From NCBI RefSeq assembly GCF_018613695.1, contig NZ_JAGGPR010000015.1, positions 62,001 through 126,000 on the forward strand: 64,000 nucleotides of DNA, written 5' to 3'. Of this stretch, positions 24,375 to 33,131 are shown piece after piece (the first letter of the stretch is position 1; every line of letters starts with the position of its first letter). The position numbers and the translations under genes are program-made. The DNA is from Arthrobacter sp. ISL-95. Its GTDB lineage: Bacteria; Actinomycetota; Actinomycetes; Actinomycetales; Micrococcaceae. The notes beneath the pieces are model-generated. The model worked only from the letters and a program-made list of their open reading frames with translations. It was not told where the DNA came from and did no database searches.

Positions 24375-24881
24375 TTAGAGTGCGAGCTTCATGCCTTCGT
24401 GACTGGCGACGAAGCCCAGGCGCTCGTAAAAACGATGGGCCCCAACCCGGGACTTGTCCGTGGTGAGCTGCATCAGCGAACAGCCACGCTCCCGGGCCTG
24501 ATCAATCGCCCACTGAATCATCAGCGCACCAACACCCTGACCCCGCAGCACGCCGGAGACCCGAACAGCCTCGATCTGCGCACGCCAGGATCCCTTGCGC
24601 GACAAGCCCGGAATGTAGCTGAGCTGGAACGTGGCAACCACCTCCCCGCCGAGTTCACCCGCCACCAGAAGGTGCGCCGGGTCGGCGTCGATCGCGTCAA
24701 AAGCCCGCTCGTACGGCGCTAAATCCTCAGCGTTTTCGCGTGCGGCGCCCAGTTGATCATCCGCGAGGAGCTCGAGGATGCGCGGCAGGTCGCCCTTGCG
24801 GGCCTGCCGCAGGGTGAAAGTTCCACGGTCGACGGCGACGGTCAGCAGAGCGGGTTCGGCGCCGGATTGAGTAGTCACCAC
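24375..24881 (-). CDS. GNAT-family N-acetyltransferase
   Basis: A 168 aa acetyltransferase. The acetyl-CoA-binding motif A is RVSGVLRGQGVGALMIQWAIDQARERGCSLMQLTT, with the R-G-x-G-x-G/A loop, followed by the usual R.AHRFYERLGF. The first strand is FTLRQARKGDLPRILELL. Such proteins acetylate amino groups of small molecules or proteins; the substrate is unknown. GTG starts at 24881 and 24878 are equally possible. It is divergent from the PadR module. Confidence 0.88.
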   Translation of the reverse strand: MVTTQSGAEPALLTVAVDRGTFTLRQARKGDLPRILELLADDQLGAARENAEDLAPYERAFDAIDADPAHLLVAGELGGEVVATFQLSYIPGLSRKGSWRAQIEAVRVSGVLRGQGVGALMIQWAIDQARERGCSLMQLTTDKSRVGAHRFYERLGFVASHEGMKLAL

Positions 24882-24914
24882 CCCAGCATGCCACTCCCGC
24901 CAACATGCCCAGAA

Positions 24915-24975
24915 CTCAGTATTGCTAAGTACCGGTACCTAGTTCTACTATGTAGTGGTAGCTAGTAATACTGAG
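24915..24975. promoter_or_regulatory. Long inverted repeat in the PadR promoter
   Basis: Arms of 19 bases, CTCAGTATTGCTAAGTACC (24915-24933) and GGTAGCTAGTAATACTGAG (24957-24975), match at 16 of 19 positions around a 23-base spacer. It ends 18 bases before the padR start, the expected place for PadR autorepression. Confidence 0.7.
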
Positions 24976-24993
24976 TAGTGAGGGAGGTGTCCG

Positions 24994-25323
24994 ATGGGCA
25001 AGCAAATGACCGAGATGCTCAAAGGCACATTGGAGGGCATCGTTCTAGCCCTCCTGACCGGCAAGGCAGCGTACGGATATGAGATCACCACGCTGCTCCG
25101 GGAGCAGGGATTTACCGAGATCGCTGAAGGCACGGTGTACGCGCTGCTGGTCAGGATCGAGCAAAAGGGGCTGGTAGACGTTGAGAAGCGTCCGTCCGAG
25201 AAAGGACCACCCCGCAAGGTATACACGCTCAACACGCAGGGCGAAAAAGAACTGAACGAATTCTGGAACACATGGAGCTTCTTGTCCGGACGGATTGAAG
25301 AGCTCCGCAAGGAAGGAAAATAG
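24994..25323 (+). CDS. PadR-family transcriptional regulator
   Basis: A 109 aa regulator of the short PadR-s2 type. The winged helix is MLKGTLEGIVLALLTGKAAYGYEITTLLREQGFTEIAEGTVYALLVRIEQKGLVDVEKRPSEKGPPRKVYTLNTQGEKEL, very close to the family consensus. The ATG at 24994 follows GGGAGG. It leads a four-gene unit (padR, DUF1048 gene, ABC ATPase, ABC permease) with start-stop contacts, so it probably represses the unit until a toxic ligand binds, as LmrR does. A long inverted repeat upstream is its likely operator. Confidence 0.93.
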   Translation: MGKQMTEMLKGTLEGIVLALLTGKAAYGYEITTLLREQGFTEIAEGTVYALLVRIEQKGLVDVEKRPSEKGPPRKVYTLNTQGEKELNEFWNTWSFLSGRIEELRKEGK

Positions 25324-25324
25324 C

Positions 25325-25690
25325 ATGGCAGCGAAATGGATCGAACTGGTCACCGGATCACTCGAGCAGAAGAAGCAGTACAAGCAGGCCAAGGCTCGGC
25401 TGGATGCTCTGCCAGAGCCCTACCTCGCGGTGGCCACCGCCTTCAACCGCTATTTGACGTACTACGGCGGCGTCACAGATGGCGACACCATGGTGCAGAT
25501 GATCTCCGATCTGGCCGACCTGTGGGAACGAGCCGCAGTGGATGGCACCCCCGTGAGCGAGATCGTGGGCGGAGATCCCATCGAATTCGCCGAGAGCTTC
25601 GCCCAGGCCTACGGCGGAAAACGCTGGATCGACAAAGAACGCGAGCGCCTCAACAAGGTCATCGATAAAGCCAAGGAGGCGGAATCATGA
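25325..25690 (+). CDS. DUF1048 family protein
   Basis: A 121 aa helical, charged protein of the DUF1048 family, which is typically encoded next to PadR regulators. The ATG at 25325 lies one base after the padR stop; SD-like AAGGA occurs just upstream. It has no signal peptide or membrane segment. The pattern ...QKKQYKQAKARLDALPEPYLAVATAFNRYLTYYGGV and DLADLWERAAVDGTPVSEIVGGDPIEFAESFAQAYGGKRWIDKERERL fits the family. The stop overlaps the ABC ATPase start (ATGA). Its role is not established; it may modulate PadR or the transporter. Confidence 0.82.
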   Translation: MAAKWIELVTGSLEQKKQYKQAKARLDALPEPYLAVATAFNRYLTYYGGVTDGDTMVQMISDLADLWERAAVDGTPVSEIVGGDPIEFAESFAQAYGGKRWIDKERERLNKVIDKAKEAES

Positions 25691-26484
25691 CCGCTGCAGC
25701 AATCCGCGTAGAGGGCATTGAGAAGTCATACAAGAACCTCCACGTACTACGGGGTGTGAACTTTGAGGTAGCGCCCGGCAGCATCTTTGCGCTGCTGGGC
25801 TCCAACGGAGCGGGCAAGACCACCATGGTGAAGATCCTTTCCACCCTGCTCAAAGCGGATGCCGGTTCGGCCGCCGTCGAAGGCTTTGATGTGGCCACCG
25901 AGTCGCTCAAGGTAAGGCAGTCCATCAGCCTCACGGGACAGTTCGCGGCTGTGGACGAGGTTCTTTCCGGCAAAGAGAACCTGGTTTTGGTGGCTAAGCT
26001 GCGTCACTTGAAGAATTCCGGTCAGATCGCTGATGACTTGCTGGCGCAGTTCAGCCTCACCGAGGCCGGGTCCCGCAAGGTGGCGAGCTATTCGGGCGGC
26101 ATGCGCCGACGCCTGGACATAGCGATGAGTCTGATCGGCAACCCCCAGGTGATCTTCCTGGACGAGCCCACCACAGGCCTCGATCCTGAAGCCCGCCTCG
26201 AGGTGTGGCAAATCGTTAAGAACCTTGCAAGGCAAGGGACCACGGTCCTGCTCACTACGCAGTACCTCGACGAAGCTGAACAGCTGGCAGATCGGATTGC
26301 CATCCTGCATGAGGGACGCATCATCGCCAACGGAACCCTGGCCGAGCTCAAGCAATTGCTGCCGCCAGCCAAGATCGAATACGTCGAAAAGCAGCCGAGC
26401 CTGGAGGACATCTTCCTTGCCCTGGTGGGCAGCGGCAATAACGCTGCTGCCGACAACAACGAGTCAGTAGAGGACAGGTCATGA
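25687..26484 (+). CDS. ABC transporter ATPase, DrrA-like
   Basis: A 265 aa nucleotide-binding subunit. Walker A is GSNGAGKTT, the signature is YSGGMRRRLDIA, Walker B is QVIFLDEPTTGLDPEAR, and the H-loop region LLTTQYLDEAEQLADRIAIL follows. The C-terminal tail (EYVEKQPSLEDIFLALVG) is typical of the DrrA/NatA drug-export subfamily. The start ATG overlaps the DUF1048 stop and its own stop overlaps the permease start (ATGA), so subunits are made in coupled fashion. The pair probably exports a hydrophobic antibiotic or lipid-like compound. Confidence 0.95.
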   Translation: MTAAAIRVEGIEKSYKNLHVLRGVNFEVAPGSIFALLGSNGAGKTTMVKILSTLLKADAGSAAVEGFDVATESLKVRQSISLTGQFAAVDEVLSGKENLVLVAKLRHLKNSGQIADDLLAQFSLTEAGSRKVASYSGGMRRRLDIAMSLIGNPQVIFLDEPTTGLDPEARLEVWQIVKNLARQGTTVLLTTQYLDEAEQLADRIAILHEGRIIANGTLAELKQLLPPAKIEYVEKQPSLEDIFLALVGSGNNAAADNNESVEDRS

Positions 26485-27242
26485 GCACCCATTTCTTCAC
26501 AGACACCTCGATCCTGCTGGGCCGTTCCATGCGGCACATCTTCCGCAGCGTAGACACCATCATCACCACCGCGGTCACCCCAATCGCCCTGATGCTGCTG
26601 TTCGTCTACGTCTTCGGCGGGGCCATCAGTACCAACACAGAGAACTACGTCAACTACCTGCTCCCGGGCATCATGCTGATCGCCATCGCATCCGGCATCG
26701 CCTACACGGCGGTCCGGCTGTTCACTGACATGCAGAGCGGCATCTTTGAGCGGTTCCATTCCATGCCCATCGCACGCTCATCGGTTCTTTGGGCCCACGT
26801 ACTGACCTCATTGGTGGCTAACGGACTCTCGCTGGTGATCATCGTGGTGGTGGCACTGCTCATGGGGTTCCGGACGTCAGCGAGTGTGCTCGACTGGCTG
26901 GCCGTTGCGGGCATCCTGGCGCTGTTCACTTTGGCACTAACTTGGATCGCGATCATTGCCGGCCTCTCGGCGAAATCCGTTGATGGCGCGGGCGGGTTCT
27001 CTTATCCGCTGATCTTCCTGCCGTTCATCAGCTCCGCCTTCGTCCCCACGGAGACCATGCCCGGTCCTGTCCGCTGGTTCGCCGAGAACCAGCCCGTGAC
27101 GTCCATTGTGAATACCCTTCAGGATCTGTTCGCGCAGCGCCCGGTGGATGGCGACATCTGGGTAGCCCTGGCATGGTGCCTGGGGATCCTCATCGTCTCT
27201 TACGCCTTTGCCACAGCTGCCTACAAGCGCCGGATCACCTAG
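26481..27242 (+). CDS. ABC-2 type permease, DrrB-like
   Basis: A 253 aa membrane subunit with six hydrophobic segments and the ABC-2 signature region NYLLPGIMLIAIASGIAYTAVRLFTDMQSGIFERFHSMPIARSSVLW, close to DrrB-type exporters. The later FSYPLIFLPFISSAFVPTETMPGPVRWFAENQPVTSIVNTL is also typical. It pairs with the ATPase encoded four bases upstream to form a half-transporter that must dimerise. A hairpin after the gene closes the operon. Confidence 0.93.
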   Translation: MSTHFFTDTSILLGRSMRHIFRSVDTIITTAVTPIALMLLFVYVFGGAISTNTENYVNYLLPGIMLIAIASGIAYTAVRLFTDMQSGIFERFHSMPIARSSVLWAHVLTSLVANGLSLVIIVVVALLMGFRTSASVLDWLAVAGILALFTLALTWIAIIAGLSAKSVDGAGGFSYPLIFLPFISSAFVPTETMPGPVRWFAENQPVTSIVNTLQDLFAQRPVDGDIWVALAWCLGILIVSYAFATAAYKRRIT

Positions 27243-27266
27243 TTTCCACCGAGCCCCACCACGGCC

Positions 27267-27297
27267 GAAGCTCCTCTCTTCCACAGGGGGAGCTTTC
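27267..27297 (+). terminator. Terminator of the PadR-ABC operon
   Basis: GAAGCTCC and GGAGCTTTC pair around a loop 25 bases after the permease stop. The stem is moderate, with a weak T tract. Confidence 0.65.
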
Positions 27298-27405
27298 GCC
27301 ATGCAGACCGATTCGCCAATGGTCAGACATTAGCTATAGCTTTATCGAACAGATTTGTAACGGCCGTCACCATTGTGGCGGGTCCTTCGAAGGGTTCTTG
27401 AACTA

Positions 27406-28866
27406 ATGTCCGATCAGACAACACAGGGGAAGCTTCACGTCTCCAGCAGGGACAGCGAGCCCCACCTGTCACGCTCGCTCAGCAACCGCCATATCCAGCT
27501 CCTTGCCATCGGCGGCGCAATCGGGACCGGCCTCTTCATGGGTTCCGGCAAAACCATTTCCGTCGCCGGACCCTCCGTGATCTTCGTGTATATGATCATC
27601 GGCTTCATGCTGTTCTTCGTCATGCGCGCCATGGGCCAGTTGCTGCTTTCCAACCTGAACTACAAGTCCTTCAGCGACTTCGCGGGCGACCTCCTTGGAC
27701 CGTGGGCAGGCTTCTTCACAGGCTGGACCTACTGGTTCTGCTGGGTAGTCACCGGCGTGGCGGACGTCATCGCGATCGCTGGCTACGCTGACGAACTCTG
27801 GCCGGGAATCCAGCTCTGGATCCCGGGCCTGGCCACCATCATCATCCTTCTCCTCCTGAACCTGCCCACCGTGAAGGCCTTCGGCGAGACTGAATTCTGG
27901 TTTGCACTGATCAAGATCGTTGCCATCGTGGCGCTGATCGTTGTGGGCCTGGTGATGATCTTCACCGGCTTCCAGTCCAACGCAGGAACTGCGAGCTTCA
28001 CCAACCTCTGGAGCCACGGCGGGTTCTTCCCCAAGGAATTCATGGGATTCGTGGCCGGCTTTCAGATCGCCGTGTTCGCGTTCGTGGGTATCGAGCTGGT
28101 GGGTACGGCCGCCGCCGAAACCAAGAACCCCGAGCACAACCTCCCCCGCGCCATCAACGCCATCCCCCTGCGCGTCATGCTCTTCTACGTAGGCGCCCTC
28201 ATCATCCTCATGTCCGTCACCCCGTGGACCGAGTTCAAAGCCGGCCAGAGCCCGTTCATTGCCATGTTCTCCCTGGCGGGCCTGGGGATGGCGGCTACCG
28301 TGGTCAACCTCGTGGTCCTAACCTCGGCCATGTCCTCTGCCAACTCGGGCATCTACTCGACGTCCCGCATGGTCTACAGCCTGGCCAATGACGGCGACGC
28401 ACCCAAGCTCTTTGGCCGTCTATCCAGTCGCAAGGTACCCCAAAACGCACTGTTCCTGTCCTGCGTCCTGCTTCTGGCCGGCGTCGCACTTCTGTACGCA
28501 GGCAAGGACGTTGGCGTGGCGTTCGACATGGTGACCACCGTGTCCGCAGTCTGCTTCATGTTCGTTTGGTCCATCATTCTGGCCAGCTACCTTGTGTACC
28601 GCAAACGCCGTCCCGAACTTCACGCGGCCTCACCGTTCAAGATGCCCGGCGGTATCCCCATGGTGTGGGTGGTGTTCGCTTTCTTCGCGTTCTTGGTCTG
28701 GGCGCTGACCACCCAGCCGGACACCCTCACCGCTCTGTTGGTGACGCCCATCTGGTTTGCCATTCTTGGCGTGGCCTACGCGATTGTCCGGAGGTCGCCG
28801 CTGCATCAGGCCCGTGTGGCTGAGTGGAAGGCGATGGCTGAAGCCGAAACTGCGGCAACGCACTAA
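27406..28866 (+). CDS. cycA: Amino acid permease, CycA-like (D-Ala/D-Ser/Gly)
   Basis: A 486 aa APC-superfamily permease. The start is the ATG at 27406 (MSDQTTQGKL), with GAAGGG upstream; an open frame continues 33 bases further but without support. The family N-terminus NRHIQLLAIGGAIGTGLFMGSGKTISVAGPS is intact and 12 hydrophobic segments follow. Sequence features such as RAMGQLLLSNLNYKSFSDFAGDLLGPWAGFFTGWTYWFCWVV, and SANSGIYSTSRMVYSLANDGDAP, match the D-serine/D-alanine/glycine transporter CycA. That assignment is by recognition and not proven. It is monocistronic, with a strong terminator. Confidence 0.87.
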   Translation: MSDQTTQGKLHVSSRDSEPHLSRSLSNRHIQLLAIGGAIGTGLFMGSGKTISVAGPSVIFVYMIIGFMLFFVMRAMGQLLLSNLNYKSFSDFAGDLLGPWAGFFTGWTYWFCWVVTGVADVIAIAGYADELWPGIQLWIPGLATIIILLLLNLPTVKAFGETEFWFALIKIVAIVALIVVGLVMIFTGFQSNAGTASFTNLWSHGGFFPKEFMGFVAGFQIAVFAFVGIELVGTAAAETKNPEHNLPRAINAIPLRVMLFYVGALIILMSVTPWTEFKAGQSPFIAMFSLAGLGMAATVVNLVVLTSAMSSANSGIYSTSRMVYSLANDGDAPKLFGRLSSRKVPQNALFLSCVLLLAGVALLYAGKDVGVAFDMVTTVSAVCFMFVWSIILASYLVYRKRRPELHAASPFKMPGGIPMVWVVFAFFAFLVWALTTQPDTLTALLVTPIWFAILGVAYAIVRRSPLHQARVAEWKAMAEAETAATH

Positions 28867-28886
28867 GTCTTAATTCGCAGAAACCA

Positions 28887-28922
28887 CGACGTCGGCACCC
28901 AGTCTCTTGGGTGCCGACGTCG
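28887..28922. terminator. Bidirectional terminator between cycA and the surface protein gene
   Basis: CGACGTCGGCACCCA and TGGGTGCCGACGTCG form a perfect 15-base stem with a 6-base loop, followed by CTGTTTTA on the plus strand. Confidence 0.92.
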
Positions 28923-28949
28923 CTGTTTTAATTCAACTCATGCCCTGCG

Positions 28950-31900
28950 TTAGGCGGTCCTACGCCGACGACTGGCAACCAGCGCCAAGCCTCCAGCGAT
29001 CAGAAGCACTACAGCGCCCGTGAGCCCGACCATGAGACCGCTTGCACCGGTGTCAGGAAGTTCGTCCGTCGTGGCGGAGGGCGTCACAGCGGGGGGCGTC
29101 ACAGCGGGAGGTGTCGCAGCGGGAGGCGCAGTAGCGGCCGGAGGCGCAGCCACCACCGGTTTCACTATAACCTCGCTCGAGTCAGTCCCTGTGGACTCAT
29201 CTCCACCGGGCACCGTTGCAGAGGCAACCACTACGTTGATGTAGGACTGCGTGACGTTGGTTTGGGCAATGACTCGACTGGCCGTCTGGCCAGGAGCGAG
29301 AGTGGCAACCGGCTCAATGACCCCAAGGGCGGGGTCGTCGAATCGGACACCCGTGAGCACGGTGTTGCCGGTGTTTGTCGCACTGAGCTGCCAGTAGACA
29401 GTCTCACCGGCATCGATGGTCACAACCTCGCTCCATGGACCTTCTTGGTGAGTGGAAACCAGCTTGTCCACCGTTAGCCCCGGCACGGCACCGAAGTAGT
29501 ACGAATCATCAGACGCACTTAGATCGGGACCGCCAAGGGGACTTGCAGCCGACGCTGTCACAGTGTTCTTGTACTGACCTTTAACAGCGTTGCCCTGAGC
29601 CGACAACTCAACAGAAGCACCCGGCTCCAATGAAGGAACCGTCCCGGAGAACACCTCGTTGCCAGCACTGTCCTTATCAACAACCAGCACATCATTGAGA
29701 GTAAGGTCGCCAGTGTTCCTCACCGTGTAGGACCACTTCACCCCACTGCCGGGAGCCAACTGCGGACCTGGAGCAGCCTCAACGTCCTCACCATTGGTCG
29801 TCTTCACAACAGACAACCCGGCGTCCCCGCCGAGATACCAGGACTCAGCGGTGACCGGGACGGGCTGTTGAGCCAACGGGGTCCCTTCCGCGTCAGTAGC
29901 CGTAGCCGTAGCCGTGGCTGTGTTGTGGTACTGACCAGTTACGGCGGCATCATGTGCGGTGAAGACACGGGTGTCGCCGGGAGCCAGCGCACCCGACTCA
30001 CTCGAGACGGGAACAAGAGTGCCCGTGCTGCCATCTCCTGCGGAGAAGGCATCTGAGACTGCCACATTTGTGAGCGGTGTATTGCCCGTGTTGGTTACTT
30101 CGTAGGTCCACTTCACATCAGAACCGTTGGCCACCATCGCACCAGGAGCTGATGAGTAGGCGGTTCCGTTGGTTTTCTTCACGATTCCCAGCGCAGGAGT
30201 ACCGGCCACGTTCACCGACGCCTCGTTAGTGGCAAACTGCACCGCATCCCCGTTATACGTCCCCCTAGCAACGAGTACGTTGCTTGCTTTCTCTCCGAAG
30301 CCGGGATCTCCTGTCACCTTGGTGGGAACCACCAAGGTGAAGTCATCACCGGATGCCAGGGCATCAACGACCATCCGGAACGCCGTGGCATTGACCGGAT
30401 CTGTGGTCCAGCTGCCCGAGCTGGCATCTGCGGCGTCGGTGGAGTATTCAATCTTTGCCCCCACCGGTGCGCCCGTTACTGCCCCTGAAAGGACGACGTC
30501 GAAATCGTCGCCTGTTGCCACAGCCGGTAGGCGGTCAAAGAAGGTGGCGCCGGTTACCGGGTTTGGCAGGACGTTGCTGACGTAAATTTGCCAGAACGCT
30601 GCCTTGCCTACGGTGGTGGCCAAGGACCACGGACCTGTTGCCGAGGAACCGGACAGCTTATCGAGCAGCAAACCACCGGCTATATTGATCGATACACGGC
30701 CGGTAGCTTTGGCGACAGTTGTCCGTGCAGCATCGAAATCATAGATGTCTTCGCTGAAGAAGGGGGCGTAGCCACTCATCGGCACCGTTTGCCCGGCTGT
30801 GCCGCCGTCAGCAACGCCGATGAAACGCGGATCTCCTGTGGAGGTATACGATTCGACCTGAACGGAAGAGGCAGAGGGCTTGTAGGCCTTGGCGAGGACC
30901 GCAACCGGAATGTCGTACTGCCACCCGGTGTTCTCAACCTTGCGGTAAGAAGCTTCTTTCGGGTCCCGCATGGGGCTGATCTGATCGAAGGTGAAGCTAA
31001 CGACCTGCAGTTCACATCCCCCTGCATCAATGACCCGCGAGGTGGAATCCACCGTCACCCCCTTGCCGATTGTTGGGATGGGCTCCACCCCCACAGACAA
31101 ATCCGCGATGGGGGTGATGGTCTTTGTGGGATCGTACTGGGTGCCGCAGGGAAGAACCACGGACATCGTGGCGTCCATGTAGGTTTCCGATGGGTTCTGG
31201 TTGACGATACCGGCCCTGATGGTTCCTGTGTCACCCACACTCAGGACCGAGGGAGCAGACACGTTGGTGGTCAGGTATACAGAATCCACAGGGGTAAAGA
31301 CGTCAGACGCCTCGCCCGTCAGGTCGCCTGCCTTCAGGGTGGCCGTGTTGCTCACCGGTCCTGGTGCAATACCTGCAGGGCTGTTCGCGTCAAGCACACC
31401 ATCGGTGATATCGCGGAAGACCGGCACACTTCCCACGGTGGTCTTGACTTCCGAGCCGACGGGCACTGACTCACTGCCAGGTGCAACGGAGATGCGCCAC
31501 CCTGTCAGAACGGAGCCCGGCGGCAGGTTGAGCGTATTGTTCCCGTTGAAAGACTCCCAGCCGCTTGAACCCGTGTTCTGCACGGTCAGCGACAAATTGA
31601 CGCTGGTGGTGGGCTGGGCGGGCGTGAAAGTCTGCCAAGCATCGGAGTAATCAGCCTGGTACTCAAATGTGTAAGGGAGGTCCTCTGTGGACAACACGGG
31701 GCTGAAAGCCACGTTGATAGCAGTGACGTCGTTGTGGTGAAACCACTCCTCCGACGCGCCACCGGCTGTGCCGCTATCGGTGACCACGAGGTCCTCGGCC
31801 CTTGGGCTGTTGCGGGGCCCGAGGTATGAGGCATTGACGTACGTGTTTCTGGCGATCATCCCTGCGGAGGTCTGGCCTCCTGAAGTTTTCTCAATGGCCG

Positions 31901-32930
31901 CTGAAACGCCACCGTCGGGACTGAAGGCAGGACCCTGGGAAGCGGCGGGTACGCCTGCTCTTACTACACCGTTGGCGTCCGTGGTCTCCAAGGTCACAGT
32001 GTTGACCGGAGGCCGCTGACCGTCTTCCCAACCTGGGACTTCATCCGGGTACCTGACGGTCAGCCAGATGCCGGCGTCGCTTCGGTCCACGCAGTATCCG
32101 GTGTGGTCGTACCGTTCGTTATTGGTCCAGGTGGCTGTGGGCCAAGCGCTCGTGTCCCATGTGCCCAGGCCAGTCGAGGCGGAAGCGAACTCTGCACCTG
32201 CGGGGAAAACGTCAGTGAGTTTCTGCGCGTAAGCGGAGAAACTCAGGTAGCTTTCCTCCGAGCACACGTTGAACCGGTATGTCACCTCGCGATGAGTGGA
32301 GCCAGTGATGGTGGTGGCCATCTTCTGTGCCCGGTAGTCATGGGGGCCGGTGACTTTTGACGTGACCGGCCCGGACGTTGCTTGGCCGCCGGGTCCGCCC
32401 GTTCCGGTCATGACCGTGTTCAGCGGATAGCCATCATATTTGCGCTCGTTATCCACCTGCGACACCGTGTACACCACGCTGACAAGATCCTCAGTGGTTT
32501 CGTCCAGGATCATGCTCAGTACGCGGGTAGCGGGGTCGTAGCTGTGGCTCAACACTGGGGAAGAGCTGCCGGTAGGGAGCCCCGCGAAGGTAGTGCCTTC
32601 CGGAAGCGTTGTGGTCATTGCTACACCGGTTGCCGGATGGGAAGAATCAACGCCGCTGAAATCAACAGTGGCGGTGTAATTGTAGTTTTGGCTCAACGGG
32701 ACCGTTTCCGGGGCGGAGAGCGAGATGGTGAAATCACCGGCAGCTGCCATGGCCGGGGAGACGCCCAGCACCAGCGAACCTGCGCTGACCGCAACGGCCA
32801 GTGCTGCTGCCGGAATCCGCGTCACAGAACGTCTCCGTGACGGGGGTATCCAAGGCTTGACCGAGTCCTTCCTCGAACCCGGCGAGTTTTCCCGCCGGCC
32901 GAAACGGCCCCATGACAGTAATGCGGACAT
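28950..32930 (-). CDS. LPXTG-anchored surface protein with DUF11-like repeats
   Basis: A 1326 aa exported cell-wall protein. I choose the ATG at 32928-32930, with AGGGAG six bases upstream; the frame stays open 24 codons further without a ribosome site. A long basic N-terminus (about 40 residues) and hydrophobic core (RIPAAALAVAVSAGSLVLGVSPAMA) form an extended signal peptide. The body is a series of beta-sandwich domains; three near the C-terminus have the DUF11/DUF7507 pattern (VKWTYEVTNTGNTPLTNVAVSD, VKWSYTVRNTGDLTLNDVLVVD, VYWQLSATNTGNTVLTGVRFDD). A Pro/Ala/Thr linker (APPAATAPPAATPPAVTPP) precedes LPDTG, a membrane helix and RRRRTA, the sortase signal. No sortase is encoded in this window. 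Adhesion or matrix contact is likely. Confidence 0.9.
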   Translation of the reverse strand: MSALLSWGRFGRRENSPGSRKDSVKPWIPPSRRRSVTRIPAAALAVAVSAGSLVLGVSPAMAAAGDFTISLSAPETVPLSQNYNYTATVDFSGVDSSHPATGVAMTTTLPEGTTFAGLPTGSSSPVLSHSYDPATRVLSMILDETTEDLVSVVYTVSQVDNERKYDGYPLNTVMTGTGGPGGQATSGPVTSKVTGPHDYRAQKMATTITGSTHREVTYRFNVCSEESYLSFSAYAQKLTDVFPAGAEFASASTGLGTWDTSAWPTATWTNNERYDHTGYCVDRSDAGIWLTVRYPDEVPGWEDGQRPPVNTVTLETTDANGVVRAGVPAASQGPAFSPDGGVSAAIEKTSGGQTSAGMIARNTYVNASYLGPRNSPRAEDLVVTDSGTAGGASEEWFHHNDVTAINVAFSPVLSTEDLPYTFEYQADYSDAWQTFTPAQPTTSVNLSLTVQNTGSSGWESFNGNNTLNLPPGSVLTGWRISVAPGSESVPVGSEVKTTVGSVPVFRDITDGVLDANSPAGIAPGPVSNTATLKAGDLTGEASDVFTPVDSVYLTTNVSAPSVLSVGDTGTIRAGIVNQNPSETYMDATMSVVLPCGTQYDPTKTITPIADLSVGVEPIPTIGKGVTVDSTSRVIDAGGCELQVVSFTFDQISPMRDPKEASYRKVENTGWQYDIPVAVLAKAYKPSASSVQVESYTSTGDPRFIGVADGGTAGQTVPMSGYAPFFSEDIYDFDAARTTVAKATGRVSINIAGGLLLDKLSGSSATGPWSLATTVGKAAFWQIYVSNVLPNPVTGATFFDRLPAVATGDDFDVVLSGAVTGAPVGAKIEYSTDAADASSGSWTTDPVNATAFRMVVDALASGDDFTLVVPTKVTGDPGFGEKASNVLVARGTYNGDAVQFATNEASVNVAGTPALGIVKKTNGTAYSSAPGAMVANGSDVKWTYEVTNTGNTPLTNVAVSDAFSAGDGSTGTLVPVSSESGALAPGDTRVFTAHDAAVTGQYHNTATATATATDAEGTPLAQQPVPVTAESWYLGGDAGLSVVKTTNGEDVEAAPGPQLAPGSGVKWSYTVRNTGDLTLNDVLVVDKDSAGNEVFSGTVPSLEPGASVELSAQGNAVKGQYKNTVTASAASPLGGPDLSASDDSYYFGAVPGLTVDKLVSTHQEGPWSEVVTIDAGETVYWQLSATNTGNTVLTGVRFDDPALGVIEPVATLAPGQTASRVIAQTNVTQSYINVVVASATVPGGDESTGTDSSEVIVKPVVAAPPAATAPPAATPPAVTPPAVTPSATTDELPDTGASGLMVGLTGAVVLLIAGGLALVASRRRRTA

Positions 32931-32949
32931 CCATAGCTCCCTAGCTAGT

Positions 32950-32969
32950 CCCGGGCCACACCGCCCGGG
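32950..32969 (-). promoter_or_regulatory. Leader hairpin of the surface protein gene
   Basis: GCCCGGG and CCCGGGC form a perfect 7-base stem around a 6-base loop, 19 bases upstream of the start codon and about 5 bases before the ribosome site. It might modulate translation, but no known riboswitch class is recognised. Confidence 0.45.
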
Positions 32970-33013
32970 TGCACACAAACACGGTGCGCAGGGACAGGGC
33001 AACTCGGGGTTTG

Positions 33014-33037
33014 GAAAGTGAGCGTTCGCTCTCTTTC
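33014..33037. promoter_or_regulatory. 24-base imperfect palindrome upstream of the surface protein gene
   Basis: GAAAGTGAGCG and CGCTCTCTTTC are separated by two bases and match at 10 of 11 positions. The position, 84 bases upstream of the surface protein start and 95 bases after the iron ABC ATPase stop, allows either an operator for the former or a terminator of the latter. There is no U-run, so I prefer an operator. Confidence 0.5.
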
Positions 33038-33131
33038 TTCTAATTAGTGGGGGAGGTCCTGCAAACGTGACGGAGAGTTTTCCGCCCGAGGCCGTATGTT
33101 GATAACCCCGGAACGGGAGCCGAAAAAGGTG

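Noticed and set aside
32950..33037. Riboswitch in the surface protein leader
   Set aside because: Two hairpins are present but none of the conserved elements of known riboswitch classes could be recognised.
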